64,000 bases of DNA from Brevibacillus laterosporus (lineage in GTDB: Bacteria; Bacillota; Bacilli; Brevibacillales; Brevibacillaceae): assembly GCF_030489605.1 (NCBI RefSeq), contig NZ_JAUKFY010000006.1:1-64000 (forward strand). The letters run 5' to 3'. A model generated the notes under the pieces. It worked only from the letters and a program-made list of their open reading frames with translations. It was not told where the DNA came from and searched no databases. Shown here piece after piece: positions 49,061 to 57,658 of the stretch (positions are counted from its first letter, which is position 1; every line of letters begins with the position of its first letter). Both the position numbers and the translations under genes were made by a program.

Positions 49061-51739
49061 CTAGGCACTGATCGATCCCTCCTCCGGGGTAATCTTACGA
49101 ATAACCCCTGTACTACCGTCAAATTCAACCCAATCTCCTGTTTTCAACCATCGAGTCAAACCGGTTACAGAAACGATTCCTGGAATGCCAATCTCACGAC
49201 AAACAATTGATACATGGGACAAAAGACTTCCTCGTTCGACCAACAATCCGGCTGCTGAGGAGAAAAGCACGATCCAGCCTGGATCCGTGCGCTCAGCTAC
49301 AAGGATTTCTCCTGGAAGCAATGTCACATCACGGGGATCCGTAACCACACGAACCGGACCGCGCACGATACCTGCCGCACAACCGATTCCTTTCATCACA
49401 TCCCCTGTCAGTGGTTCTTTAGGGCTTTTCGCTTTAAACGTATTTCCTTTATAAATGACGCCATACGTTTCAAAGCGATCCTCAGGAACATCCATTTCAT
49501 GATATTTTTCAAATTCAGCTTTTCGCAGTGCTACTAAGCCCTTTAGGTTACTGCATGTCGCAGTTCCGTCTGCCATGCCTAGCAATTCTCCCACTTCCAA
49601 ATAGAATACATCGCGAGGATCGTCAAGCAGATCGAGTGCATAAAAGCGACGCCCCATTTCCAGAAAGATGGAACGGCAACGACCGAAGACCCGTGTTCGT
49701 TCGAATCGCAGGTTTTCCCGATCCCGAACGCGCAATCGCGCATTTTTAAGTACCCAGCGAAACAGGACTCGGCGAAACAGGTTGAAGCCGATAGATTGAA
49801 AGGCTTGCTCCTCTGCCATTCGTCGGATTTCTTCCTCGCTAGGTCCCATTTCAGTTGGGGCAGGACGGGATGCAAGATGCCCAATAGAGCGCAACAACGG
49901 AAGCGGGTTGTCAAACAGATTAACGCTCTCTAGCTTGAGTTCGTCCAAACAACGATCTCCGAATTTGTCCAAATAAGCCTCGTACTCTTCTTTAAATTCC
50001 GGGAATCGATTCATTTCTTTCATGATCTCTGCTAGAGAGCCATTGCAGAGGATGTCGATGAAGATGGCGTCTTGGTTCGTTAGCTTCATAAGCTTTTTCA
50101 TACGCATTGCTGGTTCTGCACTAATAATGCCACCTTCTGCTGCGAGCAGTGAATTCTGTAGAGTAGAATCCTGATCATTGCACCATTTAGTGGTCAGCTT
50201 TCGCAATAAACCGTAGAAGATCATGGCTCCAAAATCATTGATCAATGGGGCATCCCAACGAGTTAAAAGCTGACCCTGCAGCTTCAGATAGTAGTTGGCA
50301 AGCTCGACTGTACTGTATTGATGCAGGTCTGGGCGGGTAATACCAAGCGCATTGTTTAAGCGTTGATAAAAAACGTCGATCGTCTTCGGCAAACGTCTGA
50401 AATTGCCAATCAGCTTAACAATTGTCTTACCAAGACGCATTGCGTCCTTGAGTTTGTCTTGCATGCTCACCTGTTGCTGAACATTATCCGTCAGTTGCTG
50501 GGGAAGAGCTTCCTTAACACCCATCATCTGTTCCATAAAACCTCGATTCATTTGATAACCGGGAAGTAGTGCCAGACAGCGATACCAGTTCAGCAGGTTG
50601 TAATACACTCGTCCATTTACAAGGCCAATCATGCAACGAAACACAGAATCCCGATTTACGATTTCCTCAGAGGAAACCCCCATTATTCGGCAGAATGACT
50701 TGTATACCTCAGCATAGGCGTGACGGGCAAATGAAAATGTCAGGGGGGTGGTGATACCGCCATAGCTTTCTGAAATATTGCTGTTGTCCCATAGATTAAA
50801 CTCATCATCAGGGTCAATCATATCCGCTAAGTTGGTGATTGGACGCGATTGCAAAAGATATAGTTTTCCATCCTGAATGGCCCACTCAATATCCTGAGGC
50901 CGTCCGAAATAACGTTCGCAACGGCGGGCTAGCTCCGCAACAGATTGCACTTGTTCATCTGTAAGGGCCGGTTGATTTGCCTTCTCAACCGCTATCTCTA
51001 CACTCTCAACTCCCTCATCGCTTTCCATTGAGAAACGATGCGCAATCAGCTTTGTCGCTATTTCACGCTCCACAATCTCCCCATTACGATTCACTTTATA
51101 CGTGTCTGCATCGCATTCCCCCGATACTAGCGCTGTTCCAAGCCCATACAAGGCCCCCACGATGGCAATCTTTCTTTGTCCCGTCAAGGAATCTGCACTG
51201 AATGCAACCCCGGCTGTTTCTGAGTCAACCATTCGTTGGATAAGAACTGCTGGTGGCTGAGGCAGCAAACTAAGTCCCTTTTCTTTTCGATAGGTCAAAA
51301 TCCGTTGACTAAAGCCAGATCGCCAGACCTGAAGCACCTTAGCTGGCACATCCTCTGGTTTGACAAACAAATAGCTTTCTAGCTGTCCAGCAAAGGAATG
51401 TTCGGCCCCATCCTCATCTAATGCAGAAGAACGGACAGCCACCAATTCATTGTTTGCGCACAGTATCTCAACTTCTTTTTTTAGCATCGCTTCCACATTC
51501 GGATCTATAGTAATGTCCCTTAAAACCCGCGTGACTGCTTCTTCTGATTGAAGGACTGCTCCTTTTAGCTCCTCCATAAAACACTTTGGTACACTTTCCA
51601 TGAAAGAGTCTGGTGTAAGAACAAACCACTCAGGAATCACCATACCTGCCTGTCCCAGCAAAGCGAGGGCACGAGCTTTACCGCCCATCTTTTGCAGCTC
51701 TGTCTCCTCCGCACGGTTCATTTGTAGAACATACGTCAT
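49061..51739 (-). CDS. Dikinase-type small-molecule phosphotransferase (rifampin phosphotransferase architecture)
   Basis: 892 residues. The ATP-grasp domain (1-330) shows MGGKARALALLGQAGMVIPEWF, VAVRSSALDEDGAEHSFAGQLESYL and GRPQDIEWAIQDGKLYLLQSRPIT. A long central region (330-790) follows, then a C-terminal swivelling domain with the phosphohistidine motif LVERGSLLSHVSIVCREIGIPGIVSV. The His domain lies at the C-terminus, and no PEP-binding barrel follows it. That is the order of rifampin phosphotransferase, not of PEP synthase or pyruvate phosphate dikinase, which end in a PEP barrel. The enzyme should therefore move the beta-phosphate of ATP to a hydroxyl of a molecule bound by the central domain. 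The operon context suggests a pathway alcohol or phosphate rather than an antibiotic. The ATG follows AAGGAGG and starts 19 nt after the UbiA gene. Confidence 0.82.
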   Translation of the reverse strand: MTYVLQMNRAEETELQKMGGKARALALLGQAGMVIPEWFVLTPDSFMESVPKCFMEELKGAVLQSEEAVTRVLRDITIDPNVEAMLKKEVEILCANNELVAVRSSALDEDGAEHSFAGQLESYLFVKPEDVPAKVLQVWRSGFSQRILTYRKEKGLSLLPQPPAVLIQRMVDSETAGVAFSADSLTGQRKIAIVGALYGLGTALVSGECDADTYKVNRNGEIVEREIATKLIAHRFSMESDEGVESVEIAVEKANQPALTDEQVQSVAELARRCERYFGRPQDIEWAIQDGKLYLLQSRPITNLADMIDPDDEFNLWDNSNISESYGGITTPLTFSFARHAYAEVYKSFCRIMGVSSEEIVNRDSVFRCMIGLVNGRVYYNLLNWYRCLALLPGYQMNRGFMEQMMGVKEALPQQLTDNVQQQVSMQDKLKDAMRLGKTIVKLIGNFRRLPKTIDVFYQRLNNALGITRPDLHQYSTVELANYYLKLQGQLLTRWDAPLINDFGAMIFYGLLRKLTTKWCNDQDSTLQNSLLAAEGGIISAEPAMRMKKLMKLTNQDAIFIDILCNGSLAEIMKEMNRFPEFKEEYEAYLDKFGDRCLDELKLESVNLFDNPLPLLRSIGHLASRPAPTEMGPSEEEIRRMAEEQAFQSIGFNLFRRVLFRWVLKNARLRVRDRENLRFERTRVFGRCRSIFLEMGRRFYALDLLDDPRDVFYLEVGELLGMADGTATCSNLKGLVALRKAEFEKYHEMDVPEDRFETYGVIYKGNTFKAKSPKEPLTGDVMKGIGCAAGIVRGPVRVVTDPRDVTLLPGEILVAERTDPGWIVLFSSAAGLLVERGSLLSHVSIVCREIGIPGIVSVTGLTRWLKTGDWVEFDGSTGVIRKITPEEGSISA

Positions 51740-51758
51740 GCTATAACCTCCTTTTCAC

Positions 51759-52685
51759 CTAAAATAAAAGTGGTACAAGTCCTAAACTAAGATACAGTAA
51801 GATAATGAGTAGACCCGAAACTTTTTCTATAGCCTGAGCTACTTTCGTTGTCATAGATGTAAAAAACTTCAACGCCATCCAAACCGCGATCAGCACATTT
51901 AATACAGCGCACCACATCACGATTTGGCCAGCACCCACCTGTACAGAAGCCATCCAAACCGCGAAAGATGTTACAAACACAACTGCCACCCATATCCAGG
52001 TTGCTCTTTTGTAGCCCCACAAAAAGCTGTAGGTCTCGACACCGTATTCCTCATCCTCTGGGATTCGAATCTTGCGCCCGATCTCCAGAATGATTCCGTT
52101 TCCGTAGCTGGCTAGTAAAAGCCAAGGAAGCCCAGAAGGTATCGTATCTGAAGCTGTCACCCAGTCGCATGCCACGATATACATCACAATCATCGGCATC
52201 ATTACCATATGGGACAGCAGGTAGATAATTGGGTGAGCTTTTAACCATTCCTTGACAAAGAATTCCTTGCTCATTAATGCTAGATAGCCCCATGCAAGCA
52301 CTAACCAAAAAATAAGCTTTGGAGACAACCAATATGCCATACCAAGCTGAAGAAGTCCTATGAAAACACCAAGCACTCCGAGATGCTTCAGGGTTACAAC
52401 CCCACGCGGAACAGCCCGATACGAACGAAATCGGGAGTCTTCCTCAAAGTCCTTAAATTCATCAGCAATTCGCAAAAGCAAAAAGAACAAAAAAGTTGAC
52501 AAGAAACCAATTACAAGCGACTTGAGATTGGGTGAAGACCCGTTTCTCAGGATAGAAGAGTAGAGCATCGTAGATATGCTGAATACAGCGACCACGATTC
52601 CATTTTGAATAATGGGAAATCTCTCTCGCTGATATATCCACCAGCGTTTCGACCAAGAAAGCTGTTGATAGCTCACATTAGACAT
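51759..52685 (-). CDS. UbiA-superfamily membrane prenyltransferase
   Basis: 308 residues with about eight membrane helices. The first aspartate-rich motif reads LLRIADEFKDFEEDSRFRSYRAVPRG (residues about 70-95), the UbiA pattern followed by the usual R-x-V-P-R-G. The second is weaker: EIGRKIRIPEDEEYGVETYSFLWG (about 198-222), with Glu replacing the usual Asp. The family moves a prenyl chain from its diphosphate to an acceptor at the membrane, using Mg bound by these two motifs. The ATG overlaps the end of the HMG-CoA reductase-like gene by 8 nt, so the pair is coupled. The acceptor and chain cannot be read from sequence. Confidence 0.85.
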   Translation of the reverse strand: MSNVSYQQLSWSKRWWIYQRERFPIIQNGIVVAVFSISTMLYSSILRNGSSPNLKSLVIGFLSTFLFFLLLRIADEFKDFEEDSRFRSYRAVPRGVVTLKHLGVLGVFIGLLQLGMAYWLSPKLIFWLVLAWGYLALMSKEFFVKEWLKAHPIIYLLSHMVMMPMIVMYIVACDWVTASDTIPSGLPWLLLASYGNGIILEIGRKIRIPEDEEYGVETYSFLWGYKRATWIWVAVVFVTSFAVWMASVQVGAGQIVMWCAVLNVLIAVWMALKFFTSMTTKVAQAIEKVSGLLIILLYLSLGLVPLLF

Positions 52686-53976
52686 ATTGCTTCACCATCC
52701 CTTGAGCTGTTCCATCAGTGCCACGAGAAAGCTTATGATGGGCTCTAGTAAAATCGTCAGCGGCCAATGAAGCGATGATTGACAGTTCCCCTGCTAAAAC
52801 CAGACTGGCACATACCTCAGCAAGCGCGTGCACATGACCAGCACCTGAAAGTCCCATAATTTCAAGGCATGCCTTTTGACTCGGTAGCCCTGTACCTCCA
52901 CCCACCGTACCAACAATAACATTCGGTAACGTTATCGATGCATACAGGTCTCCATTTTCTGTCAGTTCGAATCGTGTAACACCAACAGACGATTCAGATA
53001 CACAAGCAACGTCTTGTCCTGTTGCTAAATACAAGGCCGCCAAGCCATTAGCCACGTGACCTTGGGAGCCTATCATGCCCTGCAGAACTCCACCTACAAA
53101 CGCCATTCTCCAGTACTTTTCCATTTTTTCAGGAGTAGTGTGGAAGCGTTGGTGAACCAATTTTGCAGGTAACACCACCTCAGCACAAACCTTTTTCCCT
53201 CTCACGGTCATGAAAGATTTTGCAGAAGCCTTCTTGTCTCCCGAAAAGTTAGCTTCAACAAAGCTATGCTTGAACTGAACTGGTGAATGTTGCCGAATAT
53301 AGTTGCAAATTTCTTGTGTTGCGATAGTTACCATGTTTTGTCCAGAAGCATCTCCGGTTGAAAATTCGAAAATGAGATACACGTAGTTGCCCTCGATCAT
53401 ATGATCCATTCTGATAAGCTGCCCAAAGTTTGTTGTGCTCTCAGCAACCTCGCGGAAGGTATCAAATTCAAAAACCGCCCAGTTAGCAAATCGACTCGCC
53501 TCTACTACGCTCTCAAAAATAAAGCCAGGGGTCCGCCCAATTGCTTCTTTCAAAATCACTGTTCTGCATCCACCCGCTTGGCTAATGACCTGCGCACCGC
53601 GATTATAAGAAGCTACAAGAGCCGCCTCGGTAGTAGCTAAAGGAATATAGTAATCACCTTGGGCATAAAGACCATTGATCCGTAAAGGACCAGCCAAGCC
53701 TACCGGGATACTGATTGTGCCGATCAGATTCTCAATGTTTTTTTGATACGATTCAAGTTGATCTACCGTTTGATCTCCTAGTAATTGTTCTTTGGCATCA
53801 GGTCCAACCGACAGTAATTCCCATCTAGACTCGATAGCCTTGGGCGAAACTCTTGATCCTCCGGGTACACGCTTTGGAAGGGGGCTGTCGTTGGTAGTTA
53901 AATGCTCCTGATATTGATTGTCATTAACACTACGCAGCATGTGATTATCTACTTTTTTACTAGTTGAACACTTCAT
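52678..53976 (-). CDS. HMG-CoA reductase-like enzyme (class I type), first gene of operon
   Basis: 432 residues from ATG 53976, chosen because AAGGAG lies 9 nt upstream; a longer frame begins at 54042. Class I signatures: IENLIGTISIPVGLAGPLRING, PLATTEAALVASYNRGA (catalytic Glu), NFSGDKKASAKSF (catalytic Lys), LATGQDVACVSESSVG (catalytic Asp) and TRAHHKLSRG (catalytic His). The cofactor-side motif that usually reads GDAMGMNM is GDASGQNM here. The known reaction is NADPH reduction of hydroxymethylglutaryl-CoA to mevalonate. No other mevalonate gene is visible, and Bacillales normally make isoprenoids by the MEP route, so this copy may serve a secondary pathway or reduce another acyl-CoA. It leads a run of eight overlapping or closely spaced genes. 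Confidence 0.87.
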   Translation of the reverse strand: MKCSTSKKVDNHMLRSVNDNQYQEHLTTNDSPLPKRVPGGSRVSPKAIESRWELLSVGPDAKEQLLGDQTVDQLESYQKNIENLIGTISIPVGLAGPLRINGLYAQGDYYIPLATTEAALVASYNRGAQVISQAGGCRTVILKEAIGRTPGFIFESVVEASRFANWAVFEFDTFREVAESTTNFGQLIRMDHMIEGNYVYLIFEFSTGDASGQNMVTIATQEICNYIRQHSPVQFKHSFVEANFSGDKKASAKSFMTVRGKKVCAEVVLPAKLVHQRFHTTPEKMEKYWRMAFVGGVLQGMIGSQGHVANGLAALYLATGQDVACVSESSVGVTRFELTENGDLYASITLPNVIVGTVGGGTGLPSQKACLEIMGLSGAGHVHALAEVCASLVLAGELSIIASLAADDFTRAHHKLSRGTDGTAQGMVKQYV

Positions 53977-55082
53977 CGTTTTATCTCCTTTGCAATATGG
54001 CACTGGTATAGTTCCAGAATCAATTAAACGAGCCTCTCCCAAGCTTTTTTACGAATGGAGAGTCTCTGGATGAATCAGCTGCTTAAAATTTTCAATATTA
54101 GCAAAATTCCTGTCATAAGAAACCAGTGCCAAGTACAATTTATACTACTATCCAAATGAATAGCCTTGCTTTTTGTCTGTCTTTGCCTATCTGATTCAAT
54201 GTGATTTTTTATCTTGGCCAAAAAAACTAGTTTTTTACGATTCATACTTCTTATCCTAAGTGGGTTAAGGGTTCAGTTACTTCCTTAAAATCCCAATTGA
54301 GAAATTTCTATTAATTCGGGCGGCAACAATACAATATTATAAACCTAGTAAGCAATTCTGACTCACAAAAAACGACTGCTGAATCTGCTAGAAATAAGTG
54401 GATTAAGCAATAACAAATATCATTTAACATACAACGATGAATTATTATAAAAAATTTAAACAAGCCGTAATTGCTAGAAAAGCTACTATTCCTCCTCTCT
54501 ATTGGGAATCTATCCTGAACACTTAAAATTACCCTTGCTGAATATTAGCACAATATGTCAAAAAATACAACTTTTTGCAATCTTCTTTCCTGAATATAGT
54601 AAACCCAAAATCTTGTTAACAAGACATGCAATCCTAACCTTTTTCATAGAACAAGATAACTTCTCAGCAACATATTGATACTGGGGTTCTCTGTTGTTTC
54701 TGGAAAAACGTTACACCTTAAATGTAAATCAAGTTTCTTTTTACATAATATATATTTTTTTACAATTTATTGACACTTAGTAACATTCTTTTTCACTTTC
54801 TTCACTTTCATATGAAATTCGACTACAAATAACAAGCAATAGGGCCTTTCTATGCCTATCTCACCAACAACTCGATAGTTATCTTTGTAGCACTACTGCC
54901 ATTATTCGACTTTAAACCTTGCATTTGTAATCATGGACAATGGTCTAAGCGCTCCCTGTAATGAAAGGAATAAATGATTGATCTAGAAAAATTGTTAGAA
55001 AGGATAGTGATTTAACTAAAATATTTTGTCAAGCATATGAATTTGATCATTGTATGAACAAGACGAAAGAACTACTTTATAT
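53977..55082. other. 1.1-kb AT-rich gap upstream of the HMGR-UbiA operon
   Basis: No credible coding frame, RNA gene or mobile element. The DNA is strongly AT-rich, notably 54360-54480 and 54720-54800. It must include the operon promoter, but I found no well-spaced -35/-10 pair close to the gene. TTGACA occurs on the minus strand near 54560 without a convincing -10. A perfect 16-bp palindrome, AAAAAACTAGTTTTTT, lies at 54221-54236. Confidence 0.45.
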
Positions 55083-55116
55083 AAAAAAACAGGTTATCTT
55101 TTGCTAGATAACCCGT
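55083..55116 (-). terminator. Terminator after the siderophore permease pair
   Basis: On the minus strand ACGGGTTATC and GATAACCTGT pair over 10 bp with one G-U, with an 8-nt loop, followed by TTTTTTT. It lies about 70 bp after the stop of the second permease. Confidence 0.85.
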
Positions 55117-55187
55117 CAGCTTGAAGAGACTCCTATGTGGAGCAAATTATGCATCTTAAAAAATGTAATTGGTAGAAAATCTGTCTA

Positions 55188-56207
55188 TCACTTCGATTTC
55201 ATTAACAAATAAATAAAATAAGGAGCCCCTAAGGCAGATACAACAATTCCGACTGGTAATTCAGATGGAGCCAAGATATTTCGTCCAATCGTATCTGCAG
55301 AGAGCAAAAGAAGTGCTCCAAGCAGGGCAGCCGTAGGAATTAAGATTTGGTGCTTCGGACCTACCATTTTTTTAGCAAGATGAGGAGCGACCAAGCCGAG
55401 GAACGAAATCCCTCCTCCAACCGCCACGCAGGCACCTGCTAACGCAACAGCAGTTGCTAGTAACAATCTTCGCTCCCTCTCCACAGCCGTCCCTAAACTC
55501 ACAGCGATGTCATCGCCTAGATGCAACACGTTTAAATAGCGTGCTTTATACATGGTATACGGAATAAGAAAAACAATCCACGGAAGTGTAGCCAGTACAT
55601 ATGTCCAATTCGTACTCCAAATGCTTCCGGACAACCAAACTATAGCCTTCATAAAATCTGTATCGTTCATTTTAAGCTGGAACACAATTAAGAATGCACC
55701 CAACATCGCATTCAAAGCAATCCCGACCAAAATCAGCCGTGTCGGAGTCACACCATTTTTCCATGCTAACAAATAAATGAGAAAGGCAGATAGCGAAGCG
55801 CCTAGTAATGCTACTACTGGCAAAATAAAAATAGACATGGTACCAATGGCTGACATCGAGCCACTAAATAGATAAATATAGATGACGACAAACAAGCCTG
55901 CTCCAGAATTAATTCCGATAATTCCTGGTTCAGCTAATTCATTTTGCGAGACACTCTGCAAAATAGCTCCAGAAACAGCAAGACCAGTTCCAATTAATAA
56001 AGCAATAACCATCCGTGGTAGCCGGAACTCGAATAATATCAAATTATGCTCCGCTGTTCCAAATCCAAACAAGGTGATTATGACATCCAAGGGTGCAATG
56101 CCAATAACTCCTATATGCAGGCTGACAAAAAATACTACGATAATCAACGATGTAATCAATCCAAGGACGACCCAGGGGCTTTTTCTTCCTTTTTGCAGTG
56201 CTTGCAT
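55188..56207 (-). CDS. FecCD-family iron-siderophore permease, second subunit
   Basis: 339 residues with about nine to ten membrane helices. Family landmarks: IITLFGFGTAEHNLILFEFRLPRMVIALLIGTGLAVSGAILQ at the start and GGGISFLGLVAPHLAKKMVGPKHQILIPTAALLGALLLLSADTIGR near the end, the segment that contacts the ATPase. It is one half of the BtuCD-type membrane channel that imports ferric siderophores. Its ATG shares one base with the stop of the first permease gene (TAATG), so the two are coupled and most likely form a heterodimer, as YfiZ-YfhA or FeuB-FeuC do in B. subtilis. Neither a binding protein nor an ATPase gene lies next to it. Confidence 0.88.
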   Translation of the reverse strand: MQALQKGRKSPWVVLGLITSLIIVVFFVSLHIGVIGIAPLDVIITLFGFGTAEHNLILFEFRLPRMVIALLIGTGLAVSGAILQSVSQNELAEPGIIGINSGAGLFVVIYIYLFSGSMSAIGTMSIFILPVVALLGASLSAFLIYLLAWKNGVTPTRLILVGIALNAMLGAFLIVFQLKMNDTDFMKAIVWLSGSIWSTNWTYVLATLPWIVFLIPYTMYKARYLNVLHLGDDIAVSLGTAVERERRLLLATAVALAGACVAVGGGISFLGLVAPHLAKKMVGPKHQILIPTAALLGALLLLSADTIGRNILAPSELPVGIVVSALGAPYFIYLLMKSK

Positions 56208-57259
56208 TACAAGCCCCTCCCTTCACGTCTGGCCAAATACAGAAAGAACGGCGCTCCTAGAATTGCAGTCACAGCACCTACTGGCGTTTCAAAAGGGGCA
56301 TTTACTAAACGAGCTCCAATATCAGATACTATGAGCAACAGTGCTCCTAGTAAAGCGGAGCAAGGAATAATAAAGCGATAATCTACTCCTACTAAAGAAC
56401 GGGTTATATGTGGAATTACCAGCCCGATAAATCCAATAAAACCAGCTACCGCTACAGATGCTCCTGTCAGTAGCAGCACCACCAAGGTGCAAATCACTTT
56501 AATGATAAAATTGCGTTGTCCTAAGCCTTTAGAAACATCTTCACCTAGACTAAGAATCGTAATGGATCGTGCTAATAGTAAAGCAACCGGGAACCCTATC
56601 GCACCCACAATACATAACAATTCGACACTGATCCAGGGCGTATTTGCCACCCCTCCTGCAAACCAAAAGCTTATATCCTTAGCTACATGAAAATGAATGG
56701 CGATGGCAGAAGAGAGCGAAGTAAGTAATGCGCCTACCGCAGCTCCAGCCAGTGCTAATTTTACAGGAGTCAGCCCCCCTTTAGACAACGATCCAACAGC
56801 AAATACGAGACCAGCACCTAATCCTGCTCCCAAAAAAGAAAAGGCCATCATACTCATGTTTGACAGACCTGGAAAAAATGCAAAGGCAAGCGCAATTGCA
56901 AACCCTGCTCCATTCGTTACCCCCATAATGGACGGGTCCCCTAGGGGATTTCGAGTCATACCTTGCATAATGGCTCCCGATACGGCCAAAAAAGCCCCCA
57001 CTAAACCTGCGGCTATTGACCTAGGCAAGCGCAGTTCTTGAATAATCTGATGGGAGGTTAGGTCAGGATTAAAAGAGACAATGCTTGACCAAACCGTCAA
57101 AAAATCAATATCTGCTGCTCCTAAAGAAATAGAAGCCACCATTACAAAAACAAGTGCTATGAACAAACCAATAATCAAGATAAGAGCAATTGCGGGTCTC
57201 GATTTTTGCTTAATCTGCTTCATTGCCCCATCCTGCTCATTGTGATTCGTGGATACCAT
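56207..57259 (-). CDS. FecCD-family iron-siderophore permease, first subunit
   Basis: 350 residues, membrane protein of the same family as its neighbour. Typical segments are IIQELRLPRSIAAGLVGAFLAVSGAIMQGMTRNPLGDPSIMGVTNGAGF and AGFIGFIGLVIPHITRSLVGVDYRFIIPCSALLGALLLIVSDIGAR. The ATG at 57259 follows AAAGGA at a rather long distance of 12 nt; ATG 57223 is an alternative. A Fur-box-like site lies about 180 bp upstream, which fits iron-repressed siderophore uptake. Substrate specificity would be set by a lipoprotein encoded elsewhere. Confidence 0.88.
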   Translation of the reverse strand: MVSTNHNEQDGAMKQIKQKSRPAIALILIIGLFIALVFVMVASISLGAADIDFLTVWSSIVSFNPDLTSHQIIQELRLPRSIAAGLVGAFLAVSGAIMQGMTRNPLGDPSIMGVTNGAGFAIALAFAFFPGLSNMSMMAFSFLGAGLGAGLVFAVGSLSKGGLTPVKLALAGAAVGALLTSLSSAIAIHFHVAKDISFWFAGGVANTPWISVELLCIVGAIGFPVALLLARSITILSLGEDVSKGLGQRNFIIKVICTLVVLLLTGASVAVAGFIGFIGLVIPHITRSLVGVDYRFIIPCSALLGALLLIVSDIGARLVNAPFETPVGAVTAILGAPFFLYLARREGRGL

Positions 57260-57435
57260 TACTCTATCATTCCTTTGTCAAATTCATCCTGTTATCAATT
57301 GATTTCTATAAATGATCTGTCTGAAAAAAGGTGCATCTTCCTCCTTGTCGTATGTATCATGGATTCCTTATAAAAACAGAAACAAGCCTCTTTTTCAGTG
57401 CAATATCCTTGAAAAAGCTCCTCTTTTTAAATAAA

Positions 57436-57450
57436 TGATTATCATTCTCA
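57436..57450. promoter_or_regulatory. Fur box upstream of the siderophore permeases
   Basis: TGATTATCATTCTCA (plus strand) matches the 7-1-7 Fur consensus TGATAAT-N-ATTATCA at 12 of 14 positions. It lies about 180 bp ahead of the first permease gene, where Fur would block transcription when iron is plentiful. Confidence 0.72.
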
Positions 57451-57584
57451 AATGATAGTATCATATCTTCCGCTACTTTTACATAGAAAAAATGAGGTCT
57501 GATCGAAGACTACAAGCGATTCAGTAATTCCCATACAAGCCGAAAAACCACATAAGAATCCACAACTATGGGTTCTTTCTACAG

Positions 57585-57637
57585 AAAAAAGCATCCCATT
57601 TTATCCATTTTATGCGGATATCGTGGAATGCTTTTTT
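57585..57637. terminator. Terminator after the ABC exporter gene
   Basis: AAAAAAGCATCCCA near 57585-57598 pairs with TGGAATGCTTTTTT at 57624-57637 (14 bp with one wobble or mismatch). On the minus strand the stem ends in TTTTTT. It lies about 22 bp past the exporter stop codon. Confidence 0.8.
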
Positions 57638-57658
57638 CGTGACACGTAAAAATGACTT

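Noticed and set aside
49061-51739. Calling the large ATP-grasp protein a PEP synthase or a rifampin resistance gene
   Set aside because: There is no PEP-binding barrel, so PEP synthase is wrong; the architecture fits rifampin phosphotransferase, but the operon position argues against naming it a resistance gene.
54221-54236. AAAAAACTAGTTTTTT palindrome as a terminator
   Set aside because: The stem is almost all A-T with no loop and no gene ends nearby; kept only as a note in the gap entry.
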